NCBI RefSeq assembly: GCF_000377005.1
Contig: NZ_AQYB01000033.1
Coordinates: 558,001 to 622,000 of the forward strand
Source: Streptococcus minor DSM 17118
GTDB lineage: Bacteria > Bacillota > Bacilli > Lactobacillales > Streptococcaceae
Direction of reading: 5' to 3'
DNA length: 64,000 nt
The position numbers and the translations under genes were made by a program. The notes under the pieces were generated by a model. That model saw only the letters and a program-made list of their open reading frames with translations, did no database searches and was not told the DNA's origin. Of this stretch, positions 26,737 through 35,706 are shown piece after piece; the stretch's first letter is position 1; each line of letters opens with the position of its first letter.

Positions 26737-28236
26737 TTATTTACTATATTCTGCTGATTGGGTACCAGCTTGACGACCAAAGATGATGATATCTGCTACA
26801 GCATTACCACCGATTCGGTTGCTACCATGGACACCACCAGTTACTTCACCTGCTGCATAAAGACCTGGAATAACTGAACCATCTTTCTTCAAGACTTCTG
26901 TCTTAGTATTGATTTTCAGACCACCCATAGTGTGGTGGATACCAGGTGCGATTTTAATAGCGTAGTAAGGTGCTTTTGTCAAATCGTGTTCCATACCTGT
27001 TGTACGACCAAATTCTGTATCATTCTTTTCAGATGCATACTTGTTCCATGCTTCCATAGTGGCCACAAGATTTTCCTCAGGCACTCCGATAGCCTTAGCT
27101 AGTTCGGCAACTGTTTCTCCCTTGACAACCATGCCCAACTTATCATACTGTTCAATAGCTGTAGCACGTTCACGAAGAGCTTGATCAAAGACAACATAAG
27201 CAGAGCGTTCAGGAAGAGCATTGATTGCTGCAGAAACATTATCACGTGTTTCCATTTCATTATAGAAACGTTTACCTTCGCTATTTACCAGGATAGCTCC
27301 CTCACCACGGACTGCTTCTGATACAAGATAAGATGTTTCTTGATAAACAGTTGGATGGATTTGGATTTGATCCATTTGAACCGTATCAGCATCTTCTGCT
27401 TCCGCTAAAGCGATTCCATCACCAGTTGCACCTTCATGGTTGGTTGTAACATAACCTTCTAGCTCAGGTTTAAACTTGGTAATCATCTTCATATTAGAAC
27501 CAAAACCACCTGTTGCAAGAACGACTGATTTGGCTTTAATAGTTTTTTCCTTTCCACCAATCTTGACTTTTACACCCGTCACACTACCATCTTTATCTGT
27601 CAAGTCTGTCACATCGGCATTGACAAAAATGGGCACTTCACGTTCTTTCAAGTTATAATACAAACCATTTACAAGATAACCACCAACAGCTGAACCATCT
27701 TCAGGACGGTGAATACGTGCTACTGAGAAACCTCCAGAGAAAGTAATCTTATTCAAGCGAATACCCATACTGTCTAGCCAGTCAATAGCATCTGCAGAAT
27801 GATCTACCATGTAGCGGAGCAATTCTGGATTATTGGTTCCTTTTCCACCTTTAAGAGTCTCTTCGTAGAACAAGTCATTGCTATCTTCAATACTTTGTTC
27901 TTTTTGGAACTTAGTTTCCGAAGCATTCATACCACCAGAAGACTTGGAAGTATTCCCACCAATAACCGGCATCTTTTCAAAAATAGCAACATCTGCACCT
28001 GCATCCTTAGCTGAGATTGCCGCTGCCATCCCTGCACCACCAGAACCAACAACAACAACATCGTAGCTATCTTTTAATTCGGATGGATCCGTATATTCTC
28101 TTTCTGTGGCACCAGACACAACTTCCTCAGTCGTAGTAGCTTCCTTGCTCTCTTCAGTCGTCTTTGAACTACCACAAGCGACTAAAAAGAGAGCGAACAA
28201 ACCTGCCAGCAGGCCAAACCAAAATTTCTTGTTCAT
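26737..28236 (-). CDS. Surface lipoprotein FAD-dependent reductase (fumarate/urocanate reductase type)
   Basis: 499 aa. Lipobox LVAC with lipidated C21, a Ser/Thr/Glu linker, then the FAD-binding dinucleotide fold (VVVGSGGAGMAAAISAKDAG, about residues 58-77) and the flavocytochrome-c fumarate-reductase domain with HPTVYQ, SRNxxx-type HGSNRIGGNA and GIHHTMGGL. Family members reduce fumarate, urocanate or similar acceptors outside the membrane. There is no FMN-binding domain in the protein, although many relatives carry one. Start 28236 has GGAG upstream. A cre-like half site lies about 60 bases upstream. Confidence 0.88.
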   Translation of the reverse strand: MNKKFWFGLLAGLFALFLVACGSSKTTEESKEATTTEEVVSGATEREYTDPSELKDSYDVVVVGSGGAGMAAAISAKDAGADVAIFEKMPVIGGNTSKSSGGMNASETKFQKEQSIEDSNDLFYEETLKGGKGTNNPELLRYMVDHSADAIDWLDSMGIRLNKITFSGGFSVARIHRPEDGSAVGGYLVNGLYYNLKEREVPIFVNADVTDLTDKDGSVTGVKVKIGGKEKTIKAKSVVLATGGFGSNMKMITKFKPELEGYVTTNHEGATGDGIALAEAEDADTVQMDQIQIHPTVYQETSYLVSEAVRGEGAILVNSEGKRFYNEMETRDNVSAAINALPERSAYVVFDQALRERATAIEQYDKLGMVVKGETVAELAKAIGVPEENLVATMEAWNKYASEKNDTEFGRTTGMEHDLTKAPYYAIKIAPGIHHTMGGLKINTKTEVLKKDGSVIPGLYAAGEVTGGVHGSNRIGGNAVADIIIFGRQAGTQSAEYSK

Positions 28237-28296
28237 TCTTATTCTCCTTTTTTTAATGAATGTTACAAATATATTGTACTTTATTTCACAAACCAT

Positions 28297-28310
28297 TGCA
28301 AGCGTTTTTT
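28297..28310 (-). promoter_or_regulatory. cre-like element before the flavoprotein gene
   Basis: Plus strand TGCAAGCGTTTTTT matches 8 of 10 fixed cre positions; the terminal CA is TT. Confidence 0.3.
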
Positions 28311-28323
28311 TTATATTGAAGAC

Positions 28324-28352
28324 AAAAAAACTCTTCGATTTTTGAAGAGATT
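28324..28352 (-). terminator. Terminator after the PH-domain gene
   Basis: AATCTCTTC/GAAGAGTTT stem on the minus strand followed by TTTT. Confidence 0.75.
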
Positions 28353-28354
28353 TT

Positions 28355-28738
28355 TCATTTTTTTAGCACTGCCGCTGCCAAGGCTTTTTGAATGGCGATA
28401 ACGCTCTTATCACTCTTAAATTGCAAAATTTCAGCTGGTTCTACTGCAGAAGAAATCCAAATTTTTAGCTCCGCATCCAAATCAAAATGACCTGAAGTTT
28501 CGACTGTAAAACGTGAAATAGATCCATATGGAATGGACTTATAGGAGACTTTCTTGCCAGTGACACCCTGCTTATCCACCAAAATCAAGCGGCTTTCTGT
28601 AAAGACAATCAAGTCCCTAACCAAACTAAAGGCCATTTCCACCCGCTCTTGCTCCAACAAAACATCTTGTAAATCTTGTTCTACTTTATCATTGTCTTTT
28701 TGTGAGGCATTGCCCATCAAACCTGAAAATAAACCCAT
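28355..28738 (-). CDS. Bacterial PH-domain protein (bPH_1 type)
   Basis: 127 aa, cytoplasmic, starting MGLFSGLMGNASQKD. The sequence from LLEQERVEMAF through RDLIVFTESRLILVDKQG to SIPYGSISRFTVETSG is the usual bacterial pleckstrin-homology-like pattern, in which VxF(T)xxRLIxVDKQG is diagnostic. The function of the family is unknown, often in stress or envelope contexts. The start at 28738 has AAGGAG upstream; the longer frame to 28804 has no support. It is monocistronic. Confidence 0.85.
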   Translation of the reverse strand: MGLFSGLMGNASQKDNDKVEQDLQDVLLEQERVEMAFSLVRDLIVFTESRLILVDKQGVTGKKVSYKSIPYGSISRFTVETSGHFDLDAELKIWISSAVEPAEILQFKSDKSVIAIQKALAAAVLKK

Positions 28739-28958
28739 ATTAGCACTCCTTTTGACTTTTTTAACATTATATCTTATTTTACCAAGGTTGACAAAAATTA
28801 CCAACTCAACCGAGCTGGCAATTTAAAATATAAAATGAAATAAACATTCTTTTTTCTTTTTACGTAAATACCCTAAAAAGAGTAGTTTCCATTTCTCTGA
28901 ATTTCTTGAAGCGCTCCAAATGTGGAATCGTGGAAATACTGGTCATTCCAGTCAGCAC

Positions 28959-30503
28959 TTACATCTTTTCTTCCAACTCTACCTCTGGGTACTTGTCTGC
29001 AAACCAACGAAGTGCAAAGTCGTTTTCGAAAAGGAAGACTGGTTGGTCAAAACGGTCACGGGCCAAGATATTGCGGCTAGAGCTCATTCGCTCATCCAAA
29101 TCTTCTGGCTTAATCCAACGAACCGTTTTTTTGCCCATAGGGGTCATAACCACTTCCGCATTGTATTCGCCTTCCATACGGTGTTTGAAGACTTCAAACT
29201 GGAGCTGGCCAACTGCTCCCAACATGTATTCACCAGTCTGGTAGTTTTTATAGAGCTGGATAGCCCCTTCCTGCACCAACTGCTCAATCCCTTTGTGGAA
29301 GGACTTTTGCTTCATCACATTTTTGGCGGACACTTTCATAAAAAGTTCTGGCGTGAAGGTTGGGAGAGGTTCAAACTCAAATTTATTTTTCCCAACAGTC
29401 AGAGTGTCTCCCACCTGATAAGTCCCTGTGTCATAAACACCGATAATATCACCCGCTACGGCATTATCCACATTTTCACGTGATTCTGCCATAAATTGCG
29501 TCACATTGGAGAGCTTAGCTGATTTACCAGTCCGAGGTAGATGAACACCCATACCGCGTTCAAACTCACCTGAAACGACGCGGACAAAGGCGATTCGGTC
29601 ACGGTGGCGTGGATCCATGTTGGCCTGAATTTTAAAGACAAAGCCTGAAAAGTCCTGATTGAACGGGTCAATCATGTCGCCTTCCATTGTCTTATGCCCA
29701 TGTGGCTCAGGGGCAAATTCCAAGAAGGTATCAAGGAAGGTCTGCACTCCAAAATTGGTCAAAGCTGATCCGAAGAAGACAGGCGTCAGATTTCCTTCTA
29801 AAATCGCCTCCCTAGAAAACTCATTCCCTGCTTCCTGCAGAAGTTCGATATCCTCTAGGACTTGTGCATAGAAAGGATTTGCTCCAAAGAGCTTATCCCC
29901 ATCTTCAAGATTGGCAAATCGTTCTTCACCACGATACAGTTCCAAACGTTCATTGTGCAAATCGTAGAGACCTTCAAAAGATTTCCCCATACCAATCGGC
30001 CAGTTCATAGGGTAGCTAGCAATGCCCAATACTTCTTCCAATTCTTCCAACAAATCAAGTGGCTCGCGCCCGTCACGGTCCAATTTATTGATAAAGGTAA
30101 AAACGGGGATATTGCGGTGTTTCACAACCTCAAAGAGCTTTTTAGTCTGGGCCTCGATACCTTTAGCAGAGTCAACAACCATCACGGCTGCATCTACCGC
30201 CATCAGGGTACGATAGGTATCCTCAGAGAAATCCTCGTGTCCAGGTGTATCCAAGATATTGACCCGCTTGCCTGCATAATCAAACTGCATGACAGAGGAA
30301 GTCACAGAGATACCACGCTGTTTCTCAATATCCATCCAGTCGGACTTGGCAAAGGTTCCTGTCTTTTTACCCTTGACTGTACCAGCTTCACGGAGTTCAC
30401 CGCCAAAAAAGAGCAACTGTTCGGTAATAGTCGTTTTACCAGCATCTGGGTGACTGATGATGGCAAATGTTCGGCGTTTTTTAATTTCGTCTTGTAGTGA
30501 CAT
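28959..30503 (-). CDS. prfC: Peptide chain release factor 3
   Basis: GTPase that recycles RF1/RF2 from the ribosome after termination. The 514-aa length is typical. G1 is SHPDAGKTT (about residues 18-26), G3 is DTPGHEDF, G4 NKLD ([12 protein letters not shown]), with EF-Tu-like domains II and III behind. AAAGGAAA precedes the ATG. It has a clear TTGCCA-N17-TATAAT promoter at 30632-30660 and therefore a leader of about 120 bases with a hairpin. Confidence 0.97.
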   Translation of the reverse strand: MSLQDEIKKRRTFAIISHPDAGKTTITEQLLFFGGELREAGTVKGKKTGTFAKSDWMDIEKQRGISVTSSVMQFDYAGKRVNILDTPGHEDFSEDTYRTLMAVDAAVMVVDSAKGIEAQTKKLFEVVKHRNIPVFTFINKLDRDGREPLDLLEELEEVLGIASYPMNWPIGMGKSFEGLYDLHNERLELYRGEERFANLEDGDKLFGANPFYAQVLEDIELLQEAGNEFSREAILEGNLTPVFFGSALTNFGVQTFLDTFLEFAPEPHGHKTMEGDMIDPFNQDFSGFVFKIQANMDPRHRDRIAFVRVVSGEFERGMGVHLPRTGKSAKLSNVTQFMAESRENVDNAVAGDIIGVYDTGTYQVGDTLTVGKNKFEFEPLPTFTPELFMKVSAKNVMKQKSFHKGIEQLVQEGAIQLYKNYQTGEYMLGAVGQLQFEVFKHRMEGEYNAEVVMTPMGKKTVRWIKPEDLDERMSSSRNILARDRFDQPVFLFENDFALRWFADKYPEVELEEKM

Positions 30504-30631
30504 TGTATTTCCTTTTCATATTTTTTTATATAATTAATAACTAATCGTCTTATATTTGCAATTCTACATCGGATGACTCCTACTGTTCCTTGATTTACTC
30601 CAGAAGAAAAGAGCTGTTTCTACAACTCTTA

Positions 30632-30660
30632 ATTATATCTGATTTTCGTTGATTTGGCAA
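30632..30660 (-). promoter_or_regulatory. prfC promoter
   Basis: TTGCCA, 17-base spacer, TATAAT on the minus strand. Confidence 0.65.
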
Positions 30661-30908
30661 AGCCACCAATTCATTTACAGAATTTTCCTCAAAAAAGAAG
30701 ATGGATCTACAAGTAGTCAAACACTCAGTCACATGAGCCTAGCTAGCAAAACGACGCTCATCAAGCAAAAGTAGTAGTCCACATATCTGATATCACTAAT
30801 AGATAAAAAGCCACTATCCCCTGTTAAAAGCTATAGGCAGATGGCTTAGCCTAACAAGTCCATTTTCTATAATAATAAAGAAGTTACCTGCACATAACTC
30901 CTTTACCA

Positions 30909-30940
30909 TTGTTTAAAAGATTCTTTTTTAAAAGAATCTT
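30909..30940 (-). terminator. Terminator after the YwaF-like gene
   Basis: AAGATTCTTTT/AAAAGAATCTT stem followed by TTTAA on the minus strand; AT-rich, so weak. Confidence 0.5.
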
Positions 30941-30941
30941 A

Positions 30942-31640
30942 TTAAAATTCCTGACTAGCATAGTCTATGACTGCTTCTCCTTTCGTCGCAAAGAACCAAT
31001 CCACACTGGAAACCAAGAAGGACAAAACGAGTGTGACAGCCCAAAAACGAATTGGTGCTGGTTGATGACCAATCAAAGGCGTAACCTGAAGAAAACCATA
31101 GTTGCCACCAGTTAGCATATTAACCACTAATAAGAAGAAGTTGAGGGTGAAAGTCTTGAAAACAACATCCTTCTTCTCCATTCTTTCCCCATGAAAGCGC
31201 AAAAGGTAGATAAGGCAGTTGACAAAGAGTGCAAAATGCCCTACTACATAACTAAAAATGGTCACATGTCCAATAGGATAGTGGTCAAACACTGGGTAAA
31301 CAAAACTGAGGATAGAACCTGCAAAGCCAATTAACACAAAGTAGCGTTTCCATGGATGTTTGTCTGGTAACAATAAAAAGGAAAACATGGCCATTCGGCA
31401 ATGGTAAAAAGGTAGACTTTCCCTTAATGAAAAGGCCATCAACATATACCAACTATACAATAGAGTCATCTGCAGAATCTGTAGCCCCTTAAAAAAGGAT
31501 TGATAGCCCTTATGTTGATAAAATCGCAAAGTCGTATAGGTCAAGCTCAAGAGGACAGCAAAGAAGAAAAGAAAAACGAAAGGATTGAGACCAGGTGGTC
31601 TTGTCTCCTGATTGGAAAAAAAGAAACTCAACCACTTCAT
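30942..31640 (-). CDS. YwaF/TIGR02206-like membrane protein
   Basis: 232 aa with about six or seven membrane segments. The segment SLPFYHCRMAMFSFLLL with a Cys after a His, and the C-terminal region with VxMLTGGNYGFLQVTP, match what I recall of the TIGR02206 membrane family (YwaF in Bacillus), of unknown function. It overlaps the end of murF by 4 bases (ATGA), so it is translationally coupled to cell-wall precursor synthesis. Confidence 0.75.
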   Translation of the reverse strand: MKWLSFFFSNQETRPPGLNPFVFLFFFAVLLSLTYTTLRFYQHKGYQSFFKGLQILQMTLLYSWYMLMAFSLRESLPFYHCRMAMFSFLLLPDKHPWKRYFVLIGFAGSILSFVYPVFDHYPIGHVTIFSYVVGHFALFVNCLIYLLRFHGERMEKKDVVFKTFTLNFFLLVVNMLTGGNYGFLQVTPLIGHQPAPIRFWAVTLVLSFLVSSVDWFFATKGEAVIDYASQEF

Positions 31641-33007
31641 CTTATCTGCTCCAATTCCTCTACTACCTTAGCTAAATTCATAGAATTTGATCCCTTGAGT
31701 AGAATTTGATCGACTGGTTGCAGGATGTTCTTAATGTAGACTAACATATCCTCAAACTGATCCTCTGTTGCTGTCTTTTTGAAATAAGCGACTTGATTTG
31801 CTGGAAAAGCCTGACTGGCAAGTGTGGCCAGATCTGCAATATCCTCACCGTAAAATACAAGGTGGTCAATGGCATTTGGCGATAAACTGCTCATCATACC
31901 TGTATGCATCTGTACCGATTCTGAGCCTAGTTCTTTCATGTCAGCTAAAACCGCTATTTTCTTACCTGTTTTGCTAGCTGGGATAGTAGAGAAAGTCTCT
32001 AAAATTAGCTTCATAGCTGTTGGGTTAGCATTATAAACATCCGATAGAATATCTGCTCCGTTGGCTGCTTTTTTCCATTGAGTCCGATTTCCTGTCAACT
32101 CCAGATTGGCTAGAGCGTCCACAATATCCTCTTCTTCCACAGCCAAGAGTTTTCCGACACAGGCTGCCACTACTGCATTGGTAGCATTGTATTTTCCAGG
32201 GACAGGTAAATAAATAGGCAGACTCAAAATAGAGGTACGGAAGGTCAAGGAGTCCTTTTCTTCCTGCAAATCTTGAACGCTGATTTCTTCATTGTCCCCA
32301 AAGCGGATGACCATCATATTATCAGGCAAATAGTCTTCGATAATCGGATCGTCCGGGACAATCAAAATACCGTCAGAGTTCATCCCTTCTGTGATCTGCA
32401 TCTTGCCTTTGGCAATCTTGTCTCGACTGCCAAAGAATTCCAAATGAGCCTCACCAATCAGAGTGACTACTGATATGTGAGGTTTGGCAATCTTGGATAA
32501 CAGCTCAATATCCCCCATATGGTCTTGACCCATTTCCAAGACGATTTTTTCTGTATCATCTGGCATATGGAGGGATGTATAGGGTAGGCCAATTTCATTG
32601 TTGTAATTGCCTTGGGTCTTGTAAGTCTTATAAGTTGTTGACAGAATGGTTGCAATCATGTCTTTGGTCGTTGTCTTACCATTGGAGCCTGTAACAGCAA
32701 TCACATCTACACCAAGTTTGTCTAAATAATACTGGGCTAGCATTTGAAAGGCTACCAAACAATCATCTACCAGAACGTAAGGATACCCCTCGATTTCTTT
32801 TTCAGAAAGAGTTGCCACTGCCCCATTGGCAAAGGCTGTCTCAATAAACTCATGACCATCCCGAGCCCCTTTGAGAGGCACAAAGAGATCTCCTACTGCT
32901 ATTTTTCGGCTGTCAAATTCAGCCTGTCGCAGGGGAACGTCATCAAATTCAGCTACTGTATTCTTAGCGCCAACTACCTTGGCCACTTCGTGTAAAGTTA
33001 GTTTCAT
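31637..33007 (-). CDS. murF: UDP-N-acetylmuramoyl-tripeptide--D-alanyl-D-alanine ligase
   Basis: Adds D-Ala-D-Ala to the UDP-MurNAc tripeptide in the cytoplasm. 456 aa: N-terminal MurF domain (about 1-85), central ATP-binding domain with VTGSNGKTTTKDM (about 107-119), and C-terminal domain with SDVYNANPTAMKL. The D-Ala-D-Ala used here is made by Ddl, encoded about 1.5 kb away on the same strand. GGAAGC precedes the ATG. It is followed by the coupled YwaF-like gene. Confidence 0.97.
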   Translation of the reverse strand: MKLTLHEVAKVVGAKNTVAEFDDVPLRQAEFDSRKIAVGDLFVPLKGARDGHEFIETAFANGAVATLSEKEIEGYPYVLVDDCLVAFQMLAQYYLDKLGVDVIAVTGSNGKTTTKDMIATILSTTYKTYKTQGNYNNEIGLPYTSLHMPDDTEKIVLEMGQDHMGDIELLSKIAKPHISVVTLIGEAHLEFFGSRDKIAKGKMQITEGMNSDGILIVPDDPIIEDYLPDNMMVIRFGDNEEISVQDLQEEKDSLTFRTSILSLPIYLPVPGKYNATNAVVAACVGKLLAVEEEDIVDALANLELTGNRTQWKKAANGADILSDVYNANPTAMKLILETFSTIPASKTGKKIAVLADMKELGSESVQMHTGMMSSLSPNAIDHLVFYGEDIADLATLASQAFPANQVAYFKKTATEDQFEDMLVYIKNILQPVDQILLKGSNSMNLAKVVEELEQIR

Positions 33008-33100
33008 TTTGCTTCCTTCTTTGTTTCTGACATTTTGTCAGTATCTAGTCTATTATAGCATATTTTATAACAATTGGCTCTATTTTTCTGATGAAATTTA

Positions 33101-33109
33101 TGGTAGAAT
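33101..33109 (+). promoter_or_regulatory. Extended -10 of folT promoter
   Basis: TGGTAGAAT, predicting transcription start near 33116, immediately upstream of the riboswitch. Confidence 0.5.
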
Positions 33110-33128
33110 AAAAGCGCAGGTTAACTGC

Positions 33129-33217
33129 ACAGAGTAAGTGATTCGCGTTAAGTGTGTGTGAATGGGATGTCGTCACACAACGAAGCCTTGTGCGCGGTGA
33201 ATCATTGCATCCGCTGT
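33129..33217 (+). promoter_or_regulatory. Tetrahydrofolate (THF/folE) riboswitch
   Basis: The region carries the conserved blocks of the THF riboswitch: AGAGTAAGTGATTCGCGTTA, then GGGATGTCGTCACACAACGA, then GCGCGGTGAATCATTGCATC, closed by ACAG (33129-33132) and CTGT (33214-33217) as P1. GTGATTC/GAATCAT and the GTCGTCACAC pairing are also visible. It precedes a folate transporter gene, the usual target. Confidence 0.93.
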
Positions 33218-33219
33218 TA

Positions 33220-33268
33220 TCAAGAATACTTGAAAAACAGCTCCAAATTTCCTAAAGGAGCCTTTTTT
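33220..33268 (+). promoter_or_regulatory. Expression platform of the folT riboswitch
   Basis: TCAAG/CTTGA forms a small hairpin (33220-33233), extendable by CTGTT (33214-33218) with AACAG (33236-33240), which competes with P1. Next GCTCC (33240-33244) pairs with GGAGC (33257-33261), then CTTTTTT up to the ATG. The second arm is the Shine-Dalgarno itself, so folding can block translation or end transcription. Confidence 0.65.
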
Positions 33269-33835
33269 ATGAAAAATATCTTTGCCATGCCCAAACTGAC
33301 CACCCAACGTTTGGCAACTATCGGAATGCTGATTGCCCTATCCATTGTGGTGGATAAGTTTAAACTGATTATTATTCCCAACCAGTTGGTCCTTAGTTTT
33401 AGTTTTATTGTCAATGCAATCATGGGGGCAATCACAGGTCCGGTCTATGCCTTTTTGACAGGAGCTGTAGAGGATATCATCACCATGTTGCTCTCTTCAA
33501 ATGCAGCCAGTTTTATCCCGCTTTGGACCCTAATGGATGCTTTTATCTCAAGTCTCTATGGGCTCTTCTTCTATGGTCGTGAAATCTCTCACCAAAAGAA
33601 AAAGGACTGGGTTTATGTCTCTATCACCGTAACTATCATTACGGTCCTAGGTTCACTTATCCTGACCCCACTCTTAATTCAAATTTATTTAAAAACTCCA
33701 TTTATCGCCCAATATATCGCAGGCCGTTGGATTAAGATTTTTGAAATCCCCCTACGCATCTTTGTTCTTATGTTGATATTACCACAAGTACAGCGCATTC
33801 CTGAACTTCGTAAGCTCATGGGTATAAAAAAATAA
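33269..33835 (+). CDS. folT: Folate ECF transporter S component
   Basis: Substrate-binding membrane subunit that works with a shared EcfAA'T module to import folates. 188 aa, six membrane segments. The N-terminal MLIALSIVVDKFKL and LVLSFSFIVNAIMGAITGP segments are typical of FolT-type S components. The frame is open upstream through the riboswitch, but the start at 33269 directly follows AAAGGAG. The THF riboswitch supports the folate assignment strongly. Confidence 0.93.
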   Translation: MKNIFAMPKLTTQRLATIGMLIALSIVVDKFKLIIIPNQLVLSFSFIVNAIMGAITGPVYAFLTGAVEDIITMLLSSNAASFIPLWTLMDAFISSLYGLFFYGREISHQKKKDWVYVSITVTIITVLGSLILTPLLIQIYLKTPFIAQYIAGRWIKIFEIPLRIFVLMLILPQVQRIPELRKLMGIKK

Positions 33836-33842
33836 ACCTACA

Positions 33843-33879
33843 AAAAAATCGGAAAGCTCACATCCACTTTCCGATTTTT
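33843..33879. terminator. Bidirectional terminator between folT and ddl
   Basis: AAAAATCGGAAAG/CTTTCCGATTTTT, 13-bp perfect stem with flanking T-runs for both strands. Confidence 0.9.
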
Positions 33880-33885
33880 CTTTGC

Positions 33886-34932
33886 TTAAATCAAATGACT
33901 TTCACGTTTTACAAACATTTCTTGTCCTAAATTGACCAACTCTTCAATTAAGTTAGAGTATGTTAGGCCCATATTTTCCCAAAGAAGTGGATACATGGAC
34001 CATTGAGTAAATCCTGGCATGGTGTTGAGCTCATTGAGGTAAATCTGACCATCCGCTGTATAAAAGAAGTCACACCGAGCTAAACCACTGCCACCCAGTG
34101 CACGAAAGGCCTGGCTAGCATAATTCCGCATGGTTTCCATATCTGCTGCATCCATCTTCGCTGGAATATCCATTGTAATCTTATTGTCAATATACTTGGC
34201 TTGGTAATCGTAAAATTCCACATCCTTGACGACTTCACCAGGAAGAGTGGTTTTGATATCCTGATTTCCCAAGATACCCACTTCAATTTCACGGGCTACT
34301 ACACCTTGCTCTATCAAGATACGGCTGTCGTATTTGAGGGCCAGATCAATAGCCTCACGCAGTTGAACTTCGTTTTCTGCCTTGGAAATACCGACAGATG
34401 AGCCCATATTAGCTGGCTTGACAAAGACTGGATAGGCCAGTTTAGTAGCTGTTTCTGCAAGACACGCCTCCAAATCTTCTCCCTCAATATAAACAGTATA
34501 GGCAACCTGAGGAACACCCGCCGATTCCAGAATACGCTTGGTACTAATTTTATCCATGGCCACACTGGAGGCCAAGACATTAGTACCGACATATGGCATT
34601 TTAAGAACCTCTAAGAAACCTTGGATAGAGCCATCCTCACCCATTGGTCCATGGAGAACTGGAAAAACAACCGCCCCCTCTTCATAGATATCACTCGGCT
34701 TGATTTTCTGTCTAGAATCCAAAGTGTCATTGGTCATCAACTTTTCATCTACTCCAGGTTGGCTGACAAATTCCTGGGTCTTAATAAAATCACCTGTCTG
34801 GCTGATAAAATAAGTTTTTACAAAAAAACGATCGTAGTTGATCGCCCGCATGACACTTTCAGCTGAGAGGACTGATACCTCACGCTCTGCAGACCGACCA
34901 CCATATAGTAAAATCAGGGTTTGTTTTGACAT
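33886..34932 (-). CDS. ddl: D-alanine--D-alanine ligase
   Basis: ATP-grasp enzyme that makes D-Ala-D-Ala for peptidoglycan. The 348-aa length is normal. N-terminal [20 protein letters not shown]-grasp [16 protein letters not shown] (about residues 170-185), and metal-binding [17 protein letters not shown] near 310 are visible. A Tyr/Phe choice at the omega-loop decides D-Ala or D-Lac preference; with [15 protein letters not shown] in that loop the normal D-Ala form is expected. AAGGAAC precedes the ATG. Confidence 0.97.
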   Translation of the reverse strand: MSKQTLILLYGGRSAEREVSVLSAESVMRAINYDRFFVKTYFISQTGDFIKTQEFVSQPGVDEKLMTNDTLDSRQKIKPSDIYEEGAVVFPVLHGPMGEDGSIQGFLEVLKMPYVGTNVLASSVAMDKISTKRILESAGVPQVAYTVYIEGEDLEACLAETATKLAYPVFVKPANMGSSVGISKAENEVQLREAIDLALKYDSRILIEQGVVAREIEVGILGNQDIKTTLPGEVVKDVEFYDYQAKYIDNKITMDIPAKMDAADMETMRNYASQAFRALGGSGLARCDFFYTADGQIYLNELNTMPGFTQWSMYPLLWENMGLTYSNLIEELVNLGQEMFVKRESHLI

Positions 34933-35023
34933 ATTCTTGTTCCTTGTATTAAATTCTTGTCATGGATTATCATATCATAATTTGATATAAGATTCAAAAA
35001 GGAATGCCATTGCCGCAAATGAG

Positions 35024-35083
35024 TTGACAAAAGAAAGTAGACAGTGTATACTTAAGTTAGAAATAAGTAAACAGTGTATACTT
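35024..35083 (+). promoter_or_regulatory. TetR-type promoter with two operators
   Basis: TTGACA (35024-35029), 17-base spacer, TATACT (35047-35052). Two 19-bp palindromes of the form AAGTAnACAnTGTnTACTT lie at 35035-35053, covering the -10, and 35065-35083, just downstream of the start of transcription. Their starts are 30 bp apart, about three helical turns. Autorepression by the adjacent TetR protein is the natural reading. Confidence 0.75.
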
Positions 35084-35109
35084 TCTGCATTGCCTAAAAA
35101 GGAGAAGAA

Positions 35110-35706
35110 ATGAAACGAAATACGGCAGAACTGAAAGAAAAATTGATCCAAACTGGAATTGAGGAAATCAACATCCATGGTATTGAACAGCTATCGCTTC
35201 GAACGGTTGCAGCAGCTTGTGGTGTGACCCATGGCAGTCCCTATAAACATTTTGGCAACAAGGATGGTTATTTGAAGGTTGTCTTGGCCAGGCTGACCCA
35301 GCTCTTTTATGAAGAGGTGACAAAGGATTTGGATAAGGGCCTGTCCGCTCGTCACCAATTGCTCCAGATGGGCCAAGCCTTTGTCCTCTTTGCCCAGACC
35401 AATCCCCATATCTTTGAAGCCCTTTTCATTAAGTTCCCCTTCAAATACATGGATGTCACTTCTGAAACCATTCTGACAAACGTTGATTTGCCAGGTTTCA
35501 ATCACTTCAAGAATCTGGTTGTCCGCTTGATTCAGGAAGAAAATCTGATAGGAAAGGAGATTGATGTTCTGATTCATTTATGGAGTTTTATTTTAGGACT
35601 GAGTATCCTAGCCATGGGCCAAATCGGTGAGAATTTTTCACCAAGGACCATTCAGGAAACGATCGATGGAATGTTAGAACGATACATCAAAGGAGGTCAA
35701 TCATGA
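35110..35706 (+). CDS. TetR/AcrR-family regulator
   Basis: 198 aa: N-terminal TetR HTH (about residues 10-55, LSLRTVAAACGVTHGSPYKHFGNKDGYL) and a helical ligand domain (DUF-type TetR_C). AAAGGAG precedes the ATG. Its last codons overlap the next gene by 4 bases (ATGA), so the regulator and the flavodoxin-fold oxidoreductase form a coupled operon behind a twin-operator promoter. A quinone or other electrophile is a plausible inducer, by analogy with similar pairs. Confidence 0.92.
   Translation: MKRNTAELKEKLIQTGIEEINIHGIEQLSLRTVAAACGVTHGSPYKHFGNKDGYLKVVLARLTQLFYEEVTKDLDKGLSARHQLLQMGQAFVLFAQTNPHIFEALFIKFPFKYMDVTSETILTNVDLPGFNHFKNLVVRLIQEENLIGKEIDVLIHLWSFILGLSILAMGQIGENFSPRTIQETIDGMLERYIKGGQS

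Larger units (their letters stand above)
30504..30941. other. Long gene-free stretch before prfC
   Basis: 438 bases without a convincing gene. It holds the prfC promoter (TTGCCA 30655-30660, 17-base spacer, TATAAT 30632-30637, minus strand), a hairpin AAGAGTTGT/ACAGCTCTT with T-run in the prfC leader (30609-30630), and an imperfect hairpin with T-run near 30803-30846 (AAGCCA/TGGCTT arms) that could end transcription from the YwaF-like gene. I do not recognise a decayed gene or a repeat family here. Confidence 0.5.

Noticed and set aside
28920..29483. 187-codon open frame antisense to the prfC end
   Set aside because: Shadow of prfC; no start signal.
29862..30497. 211-codon open frame antisense to prfC
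   Set aside because: It mirrors the codon pattern of prfC, has no ribosome-binding site and resembles no family.
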